Assembly: GCA_030064795.1 (NCBI GenBank)
Contig: JASJEI010000139.1
Coordinates: forward strand, 1-11,598
DNA length: 11,598 nt
Origin: Pleurocapsa sp. MO_226.B13
GTDB lineage: Bacteria > Cyanobacteriota > Cyanobacteriia > Cyanobacteriales > Xenococcaceae
Direction of reading: 5' to 3'
Within the stretch, counting starts at the first letter, position 1. Each line of letters starts with the position of its first letter. This document shows positions 1-7,004 of the stretch, piece by piece. A program made the position numbers and the translations under genes. The notes under the pieces were generated by a model. It was not told where the DNA came from. It worked only from the letters and a program-made list of their open reading frames with translations, and did not search any database.

Positions 1-1
1 T

Positions 2-139
2 TCACGAACAAGAAAAAAAGAGCAGACTAAAGTCGTACCGAGATTTGATGTCAAAACCGAAATTTCGCCAAAAATTAGCGATTTTTCCAGAGGAGAGCGA
101 CAAGTTCTTCACGTTTATACCAAATCGAAGAAAAACTAA
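2..139 (+). CDS. Possible 3' end of an upstream gene (partial)
   Basis: An open frame enters from the left edge and runs 45 residues to a TAA at 137-139. The peptide is rich in Lys and Arg and ends KSKKN, like a basic C-terminal tail of a larger protein. It stops 40 bp before the next gene on the same strand, which is a natural gene-to-gene spacing. No domain or family is recognisable, and 45 open codons can arise by chance. The opposite strand is also open here, but that frame starts inside the neighbouring SDR gene and is less likely. Sequence to the left of the window would settle it. Confidence 0.35.
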   Translation, partial: SRTRKKEQTKVVPRFDVKTEISPKISDFSRGERQVLHVYTKSKKN

Positions 140-179
140 TTTGTTAACTAAACGATTGAAAACGGAGAAATAAATTATT

Positions 180-929
180 ATGGAACGCTTAAATAATAAA
201 ACTGCGGTTATCACTGGTGGTACTACTGGTATTGGTTTTGCTACAGCCAAAGAGTTTATCTCTCAAGGAGCGCGAGTAATTATTACAGGAAGAAATGAAG
301 CAAGATTGTCAGAAGCAGTAGAAAAATTGGGAGAGAATGCGATCGCCTTTTCAGCAGATGTGCGATCGCTTGCCGATCTCGATAATTTAGCTACTAAAGT
401 AAAAGAAGAATTTGGTAGCCTTGATATTCTCTTTGCTAATGCTGGTATTGGTCAATTTTCATCCCTAGAACAGATCGATGAGGAATTTTACGACAATCAA
501 TTTGATATTAATGTTAAAGGTGTATTCTTTACCGTGCAGAAATTAGCGGGATTATTAAATGAAGGTGCAAGCGTTATTCTCAATGCTTCTGCGGTTAACG
601 CCAAAGGAGTAGCCACAGGCAGTATTTATTTTGCCACGAAAGCAGCAGTGCGATCGTTTGCTCGTTCCTTAGCTGCTGAGTTAGGTTCTCGTGGTATTAG
701 AGTTAATGCAATAAGTCCTGGTATTGTGCGAACTGAATTTCAGGGCAAAATGGACTTACCCAAAGAAGCAGTTGAAGGATTTATAGATGCGGTTAGACAG
801 GCATCGCCTTTACAAAGAGATGGAGAAGTAACCGAAATTGCCAAAGCTGCTGTATTTCTTGCCAGCGATGAATCTTCTTACATGACAGCTAGCGATCTGG
901 TTGTGGATGGTGGCTATATGAATGTCTAG
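180..929 (+). CDS. Classical short-chain dehydrogenase/reductase (SDR)
   Basis: This 249-residue protein has the normal length of a classical SDR, a single Rossmann-fold domain that reduces a carbonyl or oxidises an alcohol with NAD(P)(H) in the cytoplasm. All hallmarks are visible: the cofactor loop TGGTTGIG at 12-19, D60 after the third strand, NAG at 87-89, and the catalytic tetrad N111, S137, Y150 and K154 (YFATK). A late SPG motif and a C-terminal VVDGGY segment also fit. R38 directly after the second strand (TGR) favours NADPH over NADH, by analogy with the family. The substrate cannot be read; such genes are commonly labelled glucose 1-dehydrogenase-like or 3-oxoacyl reductase-like without evidence. 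A GGAG at 164-167 lies 12 nt before the ATG, slightly far. The exported hydrolase follows 168 bp downstream on the same strand. Confidence 0.93.
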   Translation: MERLNNKTAVITGGTTGIGFATAKEFISQGARVIITGRNEARLSEAVEKLGENAIAFSADVRSLADLDNLATKVKEEFGSLDILFANAGIGQFSSLEQIDEEFYDNQFDINVKGVFFTVQKLAGLLNEGASVILNASAVNAKGVATGSIYFATKAAVRSFARSLAAELGSRGIRVNAISPGIVRTEFQGKMDLPKEAVEGFIDAVRQASPLQRDGEVTEIAKAAVFLASDESSYMTASDLVVDGGYMNV

Positions 930-956
930 AATTACTGAAAAATTTCTTAATAAATG

Positions 957-1027
957 TAGGTTGGGTAGAGGAACGAAACCCAACGCTCAAAATGCTTTTA
1001 GGTTGTGCTATTACTTAACCCAACCTA
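957..1027 (+). repeat. Nested inverted repeat, dispersed cyanobacterial palindrome type
   Basis: A perfect 10-bp inverted repeat, taggttgggt (957-966) and acccaaccta (1018-1027), encloses a second complement of the left arm, acccaac (978-984), so the left arm can pair with either partner. The core 'gttgggt...aacgaaacccaac' resembles a short intergenic repeat I recall as frequent in filamentous and other cyanobacteria; this is memory, not a search. It fills most of the gap between the SDR and hydrolase genes. It could act as a weak 3' stem-loop for the SDR transcript, but no T-run follows it. Confidence 0.6.
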
Positions 1028-1097
1028 TTTATCAATACGTTTGTTTAAGAGAATTTGATATCAACACTAGTCTTGTTAAAAGAGAAGAAGAAGTATT

Positions 1098-2117
1098 ATG
1101 GGTGTTAAAACAATAGTTCGAGTTATAAACACTGCTACAAAGTTGCTAAAACTGAGCAATCTTCGTAATAGTAAGAGGGTTTTTCTATTCCTGTTCTTTG
1201 TCACCCTTACTACGGTGCTGATGTTTGGCAATTACCAAACTTATAACTTTGCTAATGCAGCAACTCAAACTAGCCAGACACCAGTAACCATAAACAGATA
1301 CGAAGCACCGAAGATGGATCGGGTTAACCTGTACTGGATCGAAACTAATGAAGGGATTGTACTCGTTGACACTGGGCGATTTCTTTCTCAAGCCAGATAT
1401 GCTTTAGAAGAGATTCGAGCCTCATCTGACAAACCGATTATTGGTATCTTAATTACCCATCCCCATACCGACCACTACGGGGCATTGCCAGTGTTTGCAG
1501 AGGCAGCAGTTGAAAACGTTCCTATTTACGCATCCCAAATTACCTACGATGATATCAGGACTGATGGACAGGGATTTATTGCAGCGCGAAAAGAACTTCA
1601 CGGCAACGATTTTCCCGCTCACGAAGAAATTCCCCTCCCAAATCATATTGTTGAAGATGGAGATGAGATTTCCCTCGGTGGTCTAAACTTTCAAGTAATC
1701 GATCTACCCAAAAACGAAACGATCGACACTACACTTTACTATCTTCCAGAACAAAAAGCACTATTTGCAGGAGATTTTGTTGTCAACGGAGATACACCTT
1801 TCCTCGGTGATGGTTATAGTTCAAACTGGCTGGCGCAGTTGCAGACGATCTTAAATCGCTACCCTGATGTAACAGTTTATCACGGTCACGGCGAACCAGG
1901 ACAAGCGCGACCCTTAATCGAAGCCCAGAGCGAATATATTGAGACTGTCCGTAGTTTAGTATCTGACGCACTTGCTACAGATAGCGAAGTTACCTCCCAA
2001 GAGAAAGCGGATATTATCACTCAAATGGAAGCAAAATATCCAGACCATTGGACATCTATGGTACTACCTGGTCTTTTGGAAGCAGGTATTGATGGGGTGA
2101 CTGAAGAATTGAAATAA
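1098..2117 (+). CDS. Exported metallo-beta-lactamase-fold hydrolase
   Basis: This 339-residue protein has an N-terminal export signal: a basic region to R27, a hydrophobic core at about 28-44 and a small-residue site (FANAA) near 51-55. It should therefore act in the periplasm or stay anchored to the membrane. The mature part is one metallo-beta-lactamase fold. The metal motif HPHTDH gives H121, H123, D125 and H126; the bridging Asp is D226 (FAGDF), and the last His is probably H264 in YHGHGEPG. The segment before D226, where many members have a PGHT metal-binding His, reads LPKNETIDTTLYYL and has none; E207 may replace it. This points away from classical beta-lactamases and glyoxalase II towards uncharacterised hydrolases. 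Likely substrates are esters, lactones, sulfates or phosphates, but none can be chosen. The start has only a weak GA-rich ribosome site, and the 27-residue n-region is long. Confidence 0.88.
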   Translation: MGVKTIVRVINTATKLLKLSNLRNSKRVFLFLFFVTLTTVLMFGNYQTYNFANAATQTSQTPVTINRYEAPKMDRVNLYWIETNEGIVLVDTGRFLSQARYALEEIRASSDKPIIGILITHPHTDHYGALPVFAEAAVENVPIYASQITYDDIRTDGQGFIAARKELHGNDFPAHEEIPLPNHIVEDGDEISLGGLNFQVIDLPKNETIDTTLYYLPEQKALFAGDFVVNGDTPFLGDGYSSNWLAQLQTILNRYPDVTVYHGHGEPGQARPLIEAQSEYIETVRSLVSDALATDSEVTSQEKADIITQMEAKYPDHWTSMVLPGLLEAGIDGVTEELK

Positions 2118-2158
2118 TAGAACCAGTCTACGTAGTAGATAGAGTTTTAAGCCAAAGA

Positions 2159-2196
2159 GGCGATCGCAGCATACCTCCGATGGTAGCGCGATCGCC
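2159..2196 (+). repeat. Hairpin built from two inverted HIP1 sites
   Basis: ggcgatcgc (2159-2167) and gcgatcgcc (2188-2196) are perfect inverted copies. The pairing continues inward: g2169-c2170 with g2186-c2187, and tacc (2172-2175) with ggta (2182-2185). The result is a 15-bp stem with two single-A bulges (2168, 2171) and a 6-nt loop. It lies 42 bp after the hydrolase stop and 62 bp before the preferred start of the next SDR. No T-run follows, so it is not a textbook terminator; it may stabilise or attenuate the transcript. Confidence 0.6.
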
Positions 2197-2257
2197 GACT
2201 GATAACAAAACTCAAATTGTAACTATTAACCACAAAGAAAATTTCGATATAAAAATA

Positions 2258-2959
2258 ATGAGTAAACCTGTATGTGTAGTAGTTGGCGTAGGTTCGGGAA
2301 ATGGGGCAGCTTTTTCGCGTAAGTTTGCAGCAGAAGGTTATCGCGTCGCCATGCTATCTCGTAATATTGATTATCTAGAGAGTTTAGCAGCCCAAATTCC
2401 AGATTCTCAAGCTTATCAGTACGATGTTACCGAAACTGACAAAGCAGCAGAAGTATTTAGCCGTATTGAGTCGGAAATGGGAACAATATCCGTCTTAGTT
2501 TACAATGCGGGTGCTGGTGCTTTTGCCAATATTGATGAGGCGACGGTGGAATCTTTTCAACGTGCTTGGGAGGTTAACACCAGGGGTTTGTTTGTCGTAG
2601 CAAAACAGGTTATTCCTCAAATGAGAAAGCTCGCTGGGGGCAATATTGTCATTATTGGCGCGACGGCATCTATTAAAGGCGGTGCTAATTTTACTCCCTT
2701 TGCTGCTGCTAAATCCGCCCAGCGTAGTCTAGCTCAATCATTGGCACGATATCTAGACCCCGAAAAAATTCACGTTTCCTATCTTATTCTGGATGGAGTA
2801 GTCGATTTAGAGCGTACCCGCCAAGCGATGCCCGATAAACCCGATGATTACTTTATGAGTCCTGACGATATTGCCGAGTCAGTATTTTTCTTGACTGAGC
2901 AAAAGCCTTCTGCTTGGACATTTGAGTTAGACTTAAGACCTTTTGGCGAACGATGGTAA
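2258..2959 (+). CDS. Atypical SDR with Phe in place of catalytic Tyr
   Basis: I chose the ATG at 2258 (MSKPVCVVVG, 233 residues). SDRs begin a few residues before the first strand, and the 26 extra codons from an ATG at 2180 would run through one arm of the HIP1 hairpin and read like non-coding sequence. Visible features are a glycine-rich cofactor loop, G10-V-G-S-G-N-G16, R35 after the second strand (possible NADPH preference), D56-V, N83-A-G85 and N107. The active-site pattern reads GATAS (134-138) and FAAAK (148-152), so the YxxxK Tyr is F148 while K152 remains. The C-terminus WTFELDLRPFGERW resembles a widespread SDR subgroup, as I recall it, in which the Phe seems to be a family trait. 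Normal acid-base chemistry is doubtful; it may use another residue, or only bind a ligand. Confidence 0.87.
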   Translation: MSKPVCVVVGVGSGNGAAFSRKFAAEGYRVAMLSRNIDYLESLAAQIPDSQAYQYDVTETDKAAEVFSRIESEMGTISVLVYNAGAGAFANIDEATVESFQRAWEVNTRGLFVVAKQVIPQMRKLAGGNIVIIGATASIKGGANFTPFAAAKSAQRSLAQSLARYLDPEKIHVSYLILDGVVDLERTRQAMPDKPDDYFMSPDDIAESVFFLTEQKPSAWTFELDLRPFGERW

Positions 2960-2968
2960 GTGACTTTC

Positions 2969-3003
2969 TCCCGACTCTCATCCCTAGGCGATAGAGAGCG
3001 GGA
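2969..3003. terminator. Stem-loop between convergent genes
   Basis: tcccg-a-ctctc (2969-2979) pairs with gagag-cggga (2994-3003), giving a 10-bp stem with one bulged A (2974) and a 14-nt loop. It lies in the 61-bp gap between the stops of the second SDR (plus) and the aminotransferase (minus), where a shared bidirectional terminator is expected. There is no T-run on either side, so intrinsic termination is uncertain. Confidence 0.4.
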
Positions 3004-3020
3004 CTTCTCAGCCTAAAAGG

Positions 3021-4196
3021 TTAAACAGCGTTCAAAAATTGCTGAATTTTAGCTGCTGCTTGACGGAGAGTGGCGGGATCTCTTACTAAAGCAAAGCGCA
3101 CGTATCCCTCTCCAGACTGTCCAAATCCCGCACCAGGAGACACTGCAACGCCTGTTTGAGCGACTAGTTTGGTACAAAAGTCAACGGAGTTATTTTGCCA
3201 GGGTTCGGGGAGTTTTGCCCAGATATACATGGTGGCTTCGGGGGATGGTACTTGCCAACCAATTTCATGAAGGGCTTGGATAAATGCATCTCGACGCTGT
3301 TTGAATGTAGCCACTGTTTTGCTTACGGATGCTTGCGAACCAGATAAAGCAGCGATCGCACCGTCTAAAATACCGCGATATTGATTAAAATCGACTATCG
3401 CCTTAATTTGCCTGAGAGCTTGAATTAACTCCCGATTACCGATGGCATAACCAATGCGAAACCCCCCCATATTATAAGACTTAGACAGGGTAAAAAATTC
3501 GATACTCAGTTCTTTTTGAGGATCGGCTTGCAGAATCGAAGGAGCAAGTCCTCCCTCGTTAAAAACTAGATCGACATAGGGAAAATCGTGAACTAAGACT
3601 AAATTATGTTGACGACAAAAAGCAACTGCTTGTTTAAAAAAAGCCAAAGGCGCGATCGCCGTAGTCGGATTGTGAGGATAACTCAGCACCATCATTTTCG
3701 ACTGGGCTAAGATAGCTGTGGGAATTTCTTCTAGTACGGGTAAAAAGTTATGTTTTGCTAACAAAGGCAGCGGATAAATTTCTCCTCCCGCCAAATAAAC
3801 TCCCCCTGCATGGGAAGGATAACCAGGATCTAAAAGTAGAGCAATATCTCCAGGGTTGATAATTGCTAGGGGTAGATGAGCCGTACCTTCTTGAGAACCA
3901 ATTAACTGTAAAACTTCAGTTTCAGGATCGACAGCAATGCTAAATTTACTTTCATACCAGTTAGCTACTGCAACACGAAAATCCTTTGTACCTGCGTGGA
4001 GTAAATAGCCATGAGTTTGAGGATCTCTTAATGCCGTTTCGATAACCTTTAGCGTTGGTTCGGCTACAGGTAGATCTGATGAACCCAAAGATAAATCGAT
4101 AATTTCTTTTCCTGCGTTTCTCGCCTGGGTTTTGGCTCGATCCATGTCCGCAAATACATTCCGAGAAAGAGCTTGTAATCGTCTGGCAAATTGCAT
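3021..4196 (-). CDS. Class I/II PLP-dependent aminotransferase
   Basis: This 391-residue protein is a full-length fold-type I aminotransferase, cytoplasmic and probably dimeric, moving an amino group between an amino acid and a 2-oxo acid. Key residues are visible: Y64 in the HGYLLHAGT segment, N176 in YPHNPT, D204 and Y207 (HDFPYVD), the PLP Schiff-base lysine K239 in TLSKSYNMGGFRIGY with R247 as phosphate contact, and R367 (YVRFAL) as the likely alpha-carboxylate binder. Close cyanobacterial relatives are, as I recall, labelled LL-diaminopimelate aminotransferase or aspartate aminotransferase. The N-terminus does not look like classical DapL, so I give no symbol. No Shine-Dalgarno is evident before the ATG. 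It diverges from the TPR gene across a 145-bp AT-rich spacer. Confidence 0.93.
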   Translation of the reverse strand: MQFARRLQALSRNVFADMDRAKTQARNAGKEIIDLSLGSSDLPVAEPTLKVIETALRDPQTHGYLLHAGTKDFRVAVANWYESKFSIAVDPETEVLQLIGSQEGTAHLPLAIINPGDIALLLDPGYPSHAGGVYLAGGEIYPLPLLAKHNFLPVLEEIPTAILAQSKMMVLSYPHNPTTAIAPLAFFKQAVAFCRQHNLVLVHDFPYVDLVFNEGGLAPSILQADPQKELSIEFFTLSKSYNMGGFRIGYAIGNRELIQALRQIKAIVDFNQYRGILDGAIAALSGSQASVSKTVATFKQRRDAFIQALHEIGWQVPSPEATMYIWAKLPEPWQNNSVDFCTKLVAQTGVAVSPGAGFGQSGEGYVRFALVRDPATLRQAAAKIQQFLNAV

Positions 4197-4341
4197 GACT
4201 ATTTAAATTTTTATTTCTACTTATATCTAAGCTTAAAAAATAATCTGGCGGATAAATGTTACATGAGATAAGATTGACCTCGTTTATCTTACCTAAATTC
4301 GCGCTTCCCTACAGTTAAGTCATCTCAACAATGGTTCTTCA

Positions 4342-5784
4342 ATGAACAGTTTAAATTCCTCAATCCTACCTTCACCCACCCCAAGATCGACTAATTCCGA
4401 TCTTGGCGATTCTCAATCGCTGCCGTTGATTCAATCATTGGGTAAATTGGAGCAACCCAGCCAACAACAAAAAAAGTCGATCGCCCATATTTACACCGAG
4501 CAGGCATTAATCTACCTTAAGGAACAAAACTGGCGCAAGGCAATTGTTGCCTGCAAAAATGCCCTGGAAATTGCCCCTGATACTGCGGAGGCTTACAAAA
4601 TCTTGGGCGATATTCTCTATCGACAGGGAAAAAAAGCCGATGCCTTGGGGATTTATGCTAAAGCATTAGCTCTCGATCCTAATTTAGCGACCGTATATGC
4701 TAATGTGGGAACTTTGTATGCAGATCGGAAAAAATGGCACAAAGCTCTTGATTATTACCAACAAGCGGTAATTATCGATCCCAATTTAGCTGGAACTTAC
4801 CGCAATCTCGCCCGGATCTGGGAAGAATTGGGAGAGACAGATAAGGCTTTGGAGTGTTTTTGTCGAGCGATCGATCTCGAACCCGAAACTTTAGCACCAG
4901 AAGAATATTTTAAATTTGGTACGGAGTTATATCACCAAGGCAAAACCAAGGAAGCTAGTATTTTGTTTACTCACGGAGTAAAATTAAACCCCCAAGCACA
5001 AACAGAATTAGCACAGCTAGTTCAAATGTTAGAAGAGTTGGAAGAGTGGCAACAAGCAGTGGTTTATTATCACCAGCTAATTTCTCTCCCGATCGATGAT
5101 GACCAAACCCACTCCAATTCTGTCAACAAACCGATTAAGAAACTACTGTCTAATTCTAAAACCAAATCTTTGGCTGCTAAAGTAAGTGCTGAGGAGGCTC
5201 GGCAAAAAATAGCTCTACTACCGCAGAAGCTGGAGATCGAACTGTTACCCAAAGTTAAACCTAGCGATAGTAACTCTCCAGCCAAACTAGTATCCTCAGA
5301 AAGCGATAACGACTCTGCTACAGTTGAAATACCAGCAGCCAACACCGCAGATATCGAAGCATCTCAGCCCGACTCGGCTAAATCTTGGAATAATTTGGGC
5401 AGTTTATACGCTCAAAAACAAGAGTGGACAAAAGCGATTAGCTGTTACCAAGAAGCTCTGCAACTAGATCCTCAATTTGCCAAAAGTTATCGCAATCTTG
5501 CCAAGGTTTATAACCAGCTGGGGGAAGAAATCAAAGCTGCTCTCTATTGGTACGAAGCTTTTAGTCTCGAACCAGATCTAGTAAAACCAGAAGAATACTT
5601 TAGCTTGGCAAAAAAACTACTGGAACATCAGCAGCTCGATAAAGCGATCGCCTGTTTGCGTCGTACAATTCAACTCGATCCCAACTTCGAGCCAGCCTAT
5701 CTAACTCTGGGAAAATTGTTTGAAAATCAGGGAAAACTCGAACAAGCTCAAGCTTGTTATGCCCGATTAGAATCTAAAAATTGA
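4342..5784 (+). CDS. TPR-repeat scaffold protein with internal duplication
   Basis: This 480-residue protein has no signal peptide or membrane segment and consists of tetratricopeptide repeats, helical hairpins that mediate protein-protein contacts. A Ser/Pro-rich N-terminus (1-45) precedes repeats at about 47-80, 81-114, 115-148, 149-182 and 186-219, with a degenerate one to 250. A Ser/Lys/Glu-rich linker (about 255-345) leads to a second array at about 346-379, 380-413, 417-449 and 450-480. The second array repeats the first at a constant offset of 230 residues: YRNLA at 153 and 383, and PEEYF at 186 and 416. By hand count about 37 of 99 residues are identical without a gap, so a three-repeat block was duplicated. 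No catalytic domain is present. The partner cannot be named. A tiny ATG frame (4331-4345) overlaps the start, and no Shine-Dalgarno is visible. Confidence 0.9.
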   Translation: MNSLNSSILPSPTPRSTNSDLGDSQSLPLIQSLGKLEQPSQQQKKSIAHIYTEQALIYLKEQNWRKAIVACKNALEIAPDTAEAYKILGDILYRQGKKADALGIYAKALALDPNLATVYANVGTLYADRKKWHKALDYYQQAVIIDPNLAGTYRNLARIWEELGETDKALECFCRAIDLEPETLAPEEYFKFGTELYHQGKTKEASILFTHGVKLNPQAQTELAQLVQMLEELEEWQQAVVYYHQLISLPIDDDQTHSNSVNKPIKKLLSNSKTKSLAAKVSAEEARQKIALLPQKLEIELLPKVKPSDSNSPAKLVSSESDNDSATVEIPAANTADIEASQPDSAKSWNNLGSLYAQKQEWTKAISCYQEALQLDPQFAKSYRNLAKVYNQLGEEIKAALYWYEAFSLEPDLVKPEEYFSLAKKLLEHQQLDKAIACLRRTIQLDPNFEPAYLTLGKLFENQGKLEQAQACYARLESKN

Positions 5785-5807
5785 GGAGTAATTCGGCTCA
5801 AGACGAC

Positions 5808-5837
5808 AAAAAAAATAGCAGGTACTAAAAACCTGCT
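5808..5837 (-). terminator. Intrinsic terminator of the Vipp1 gene
   Basis: Read on the minus strand, agcaggt (5837-5831) pairs with acctgct (5823-5817) around a 7-nt loop, followed after one T and one A by eight Ts (5815-5808). This is a standard rho-independent terminator starting 41 bp after the Vipp1 stop. The same hairpin lies 33 bp after the TPR stop on the plus strand, but that side has no T-run. Confidence 0.7.
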
Positions 5838-5877
5838 TACTCAATTAGATGATGAAAAGTCCACCCAAAGCTAATCG

Positions 5878-6642
5878 CTATTTATCCAATTGAGAACGTA
5901 ACTCATCTAATTCGGCATCAATTACCGCATCTCTTGAGGGAGAAGTAGTATCGGCAGCCTCTAATTTTGGTGTTTCAGCAGAAGTACCAGAAAGTTGAGC
6001 TTTCATGGCTGCTAGTTCGTCATCAACTCCGCTACCAGCTTCTAGGGCAGCAAACTGTTGTTCTATGCCTACGTTACCTAGTTCAGCAGCGCTTTCTGAT
6101 TCCGCCTCTAGCTGCATCACCTTATCTTCCATACGTTCAAACGCACCCAACGCACTACTAGTATCGATATTAGTCATCGAATCCTGTAGTTGTTTTTGGG
6201 CTTTGGCTGCATTAGCGCGAGCCTTGAGCATATCTTTTTTAGTTTTTGCCTCAGAAATTTTACTTTCTAAGGCAATCAGGTTGCGCTTGAGAGTAGCAAC
6301 GTTGTTGCTTTGCTGATCGAGTTGTATTTTTAGAGAAGCAGCAGTATCGCTAAAAGATTTTTTCCGCACCAATGCTTCGCGAGCTAGATTCTCATCACCT
6401 TTACCTAGGGCTAACTGCGCTCTTTGTTGCCAATTATTGGCTTCTGATTGATTTTTGTTATACTGCTGCTCGGTGCGTTTTTGAGTAGCGATCGCTCTGG
6501 CTACAGCTTGACGCAGCTGCACCAAATCTTCTTGCATATCGACTACTGCTTGTTCCAGAACTTTTTCTGGATCTTCGGCTTTGCTAACTAGATCGTTGAT
6601 GTTGGCTCTAACAACTCTGCTTAGGCGATCGAATAATCCCAT
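5878..6642 (-). CDS. vipp1: Vipp1/IM30, PspA-family membrane-remodelling protein
   Basis: I start this gene at MGLFDRLSRVVRAN (254 residues), the invariant beginning of the PspA/IM30 family, supported by AAAGGA 10 nt upstream. The frame stays open to an ATG at 6732, but those 30 codons do not belong to the family. The protein is almost all long helices: amphipathic helix 0 at about 1-20, which binds membranes, then coiled-coil helices to about residue 215. The AEDPEKVLEQ and FERMEDKV segments are family hallmarks. After a Ser/Thr/Ala-rich linker it ends with DAVIDAELDELRSQLDK, the C-terminal extension that separates Vipp1 from plain PspA. Vipp1 forms ESCRT-III-like rings and rods on membranes and is needed for thylakoid biogenesis and membrane stress survival. 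It appears monocistronic, with its own terminator and a long divergent leader region. Confidence 0.95.
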   Translation of the reverse strand: MGLFDRLSRVVRANINDLVSKAEDPEKVLEQAVVDMQEDLVQLRQAVARAIATQKRTEQQYNKNQSEANNWQQRAQLALGKGDENLAREALVRKKSFSDTAASLKIQLDQQSNNVATLKRNLIALESKISEAKTKKDMLKARANAAKAQKQLQDSMTNIDTSSALGAFERMEDKVMQLEAESESAAELGNVGIEQQFAALEAGSGVDDELAAMKAQLSGTSAETPKLEAADTTSPSRDAVIDAELDELRSQLDK

Positions 6643-7004
6643 GACTTTTATATCCTTTAATCGTTTACAAGAATGGTATAGGCTGGGCAGACTCCAGGAT
6701 ACTAAGTCCACCACAAATGATTTATTTGACAACAGCTTTAAGCATCATAGCCTATAGCTGAGCGCAACGCGGTTTAAGAACCTGAGGCATTGTCTTTCAC
6801 GTCTCTAGTGTTACACATTCTCCTAGTGTACTGTCGATCTTCAAATAAAATATACTATTCGATCGAAAACACGATATTTTTCTGGCTTACAAGTAGCTTA
6901 CAAATACTGAAAAATAAATTAATCAGTATTAATTTATAACTTCACTAGAGTTTTATATATAATTTGAGGCAAGAAACAAGCATTCAGCATAGTTACTAAA
7001 ACTA
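6643..7004. promoter_or_regulatory. Divergent AT-rich regulatory region, vipp1 / pentapeptide gene
   Basis: These 362 bp hold no supported gene. For the pentapeptide gene a perfect TATAAT lies at 6958-6963, about 40 bp before the start codon; the -35 region is poor (ttataa at 6934-6939, 18-bp spacer), as is common in regulated cyanobacterial promoters. An 8-bp inverted repeat, aatactga (6903-6910) and tcagtatt (6923-6930), sits just upstream of that promoter and could be an operator. Further left, ctagtgt occurs twice in direct orientation (6805-6811 and 6823-6829), 18 bp apart, overlapping a small gtgt-t-acac palindrome (6808-6816). No convincing -35/-10 pair for vipp1 was found. Confidence 0.4.
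6653..6658 (-). promoter_or_regulatory. Shine-Dalgarno that fixes the vipp1 start
   Basis: On the minus strand AAAGGA lies 10 nt upstream of the ATG at 6642. It supports the MGLFD start over the upstream in-frame ATG at 6732. Confidence 0.65.

Noticed and set aside
2..250. Minus-strand 82-codon ORF at the left edge
   Set aside because: It starts inside the SDR coding region and is antisense to its cofactor-loop codons; a shadow frame.
922..1116. 64-codon plus-strand ORF bridging the first SDR and the hydrolase
   Set aside because: It overlaps both genes, has no ribosome site, and most of it is the palindromic repeat; the peptide has no protein-like pattern.
2180..2257. 26-codon N-terminal extension of the second SDR
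   Set aside because: SDRs start just before the first strand; the extension covers a HIP1 hairpin arm and has no family similarity.
3021..4196. Assignment as DapL with that gene symbol
   Set aside because: The N-terminal region does not look like classical DapL; aspartate-type aminotransferase is equally possible.
5070..5345. Minus-strand 91-codon ORF inside the TPR gene
   Set aside because: Ser/Leu-rich complement of the Ser/Lys/Glu linker codons; a shadow of the real gene.
6643..6732. 30-codon N-terminal extension of Vipp1
   Set aside because: Family members begin at MGLFDR and a good AAAGGA lies before that ATG; the extension would bury the membrane-binding helix 0.
6744..6749. TATGAT on the minus strand as a vipp1 -10 box
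   Set aside because: No -35-like hexamer at 16-18 bp spacing; too weak to annotate.
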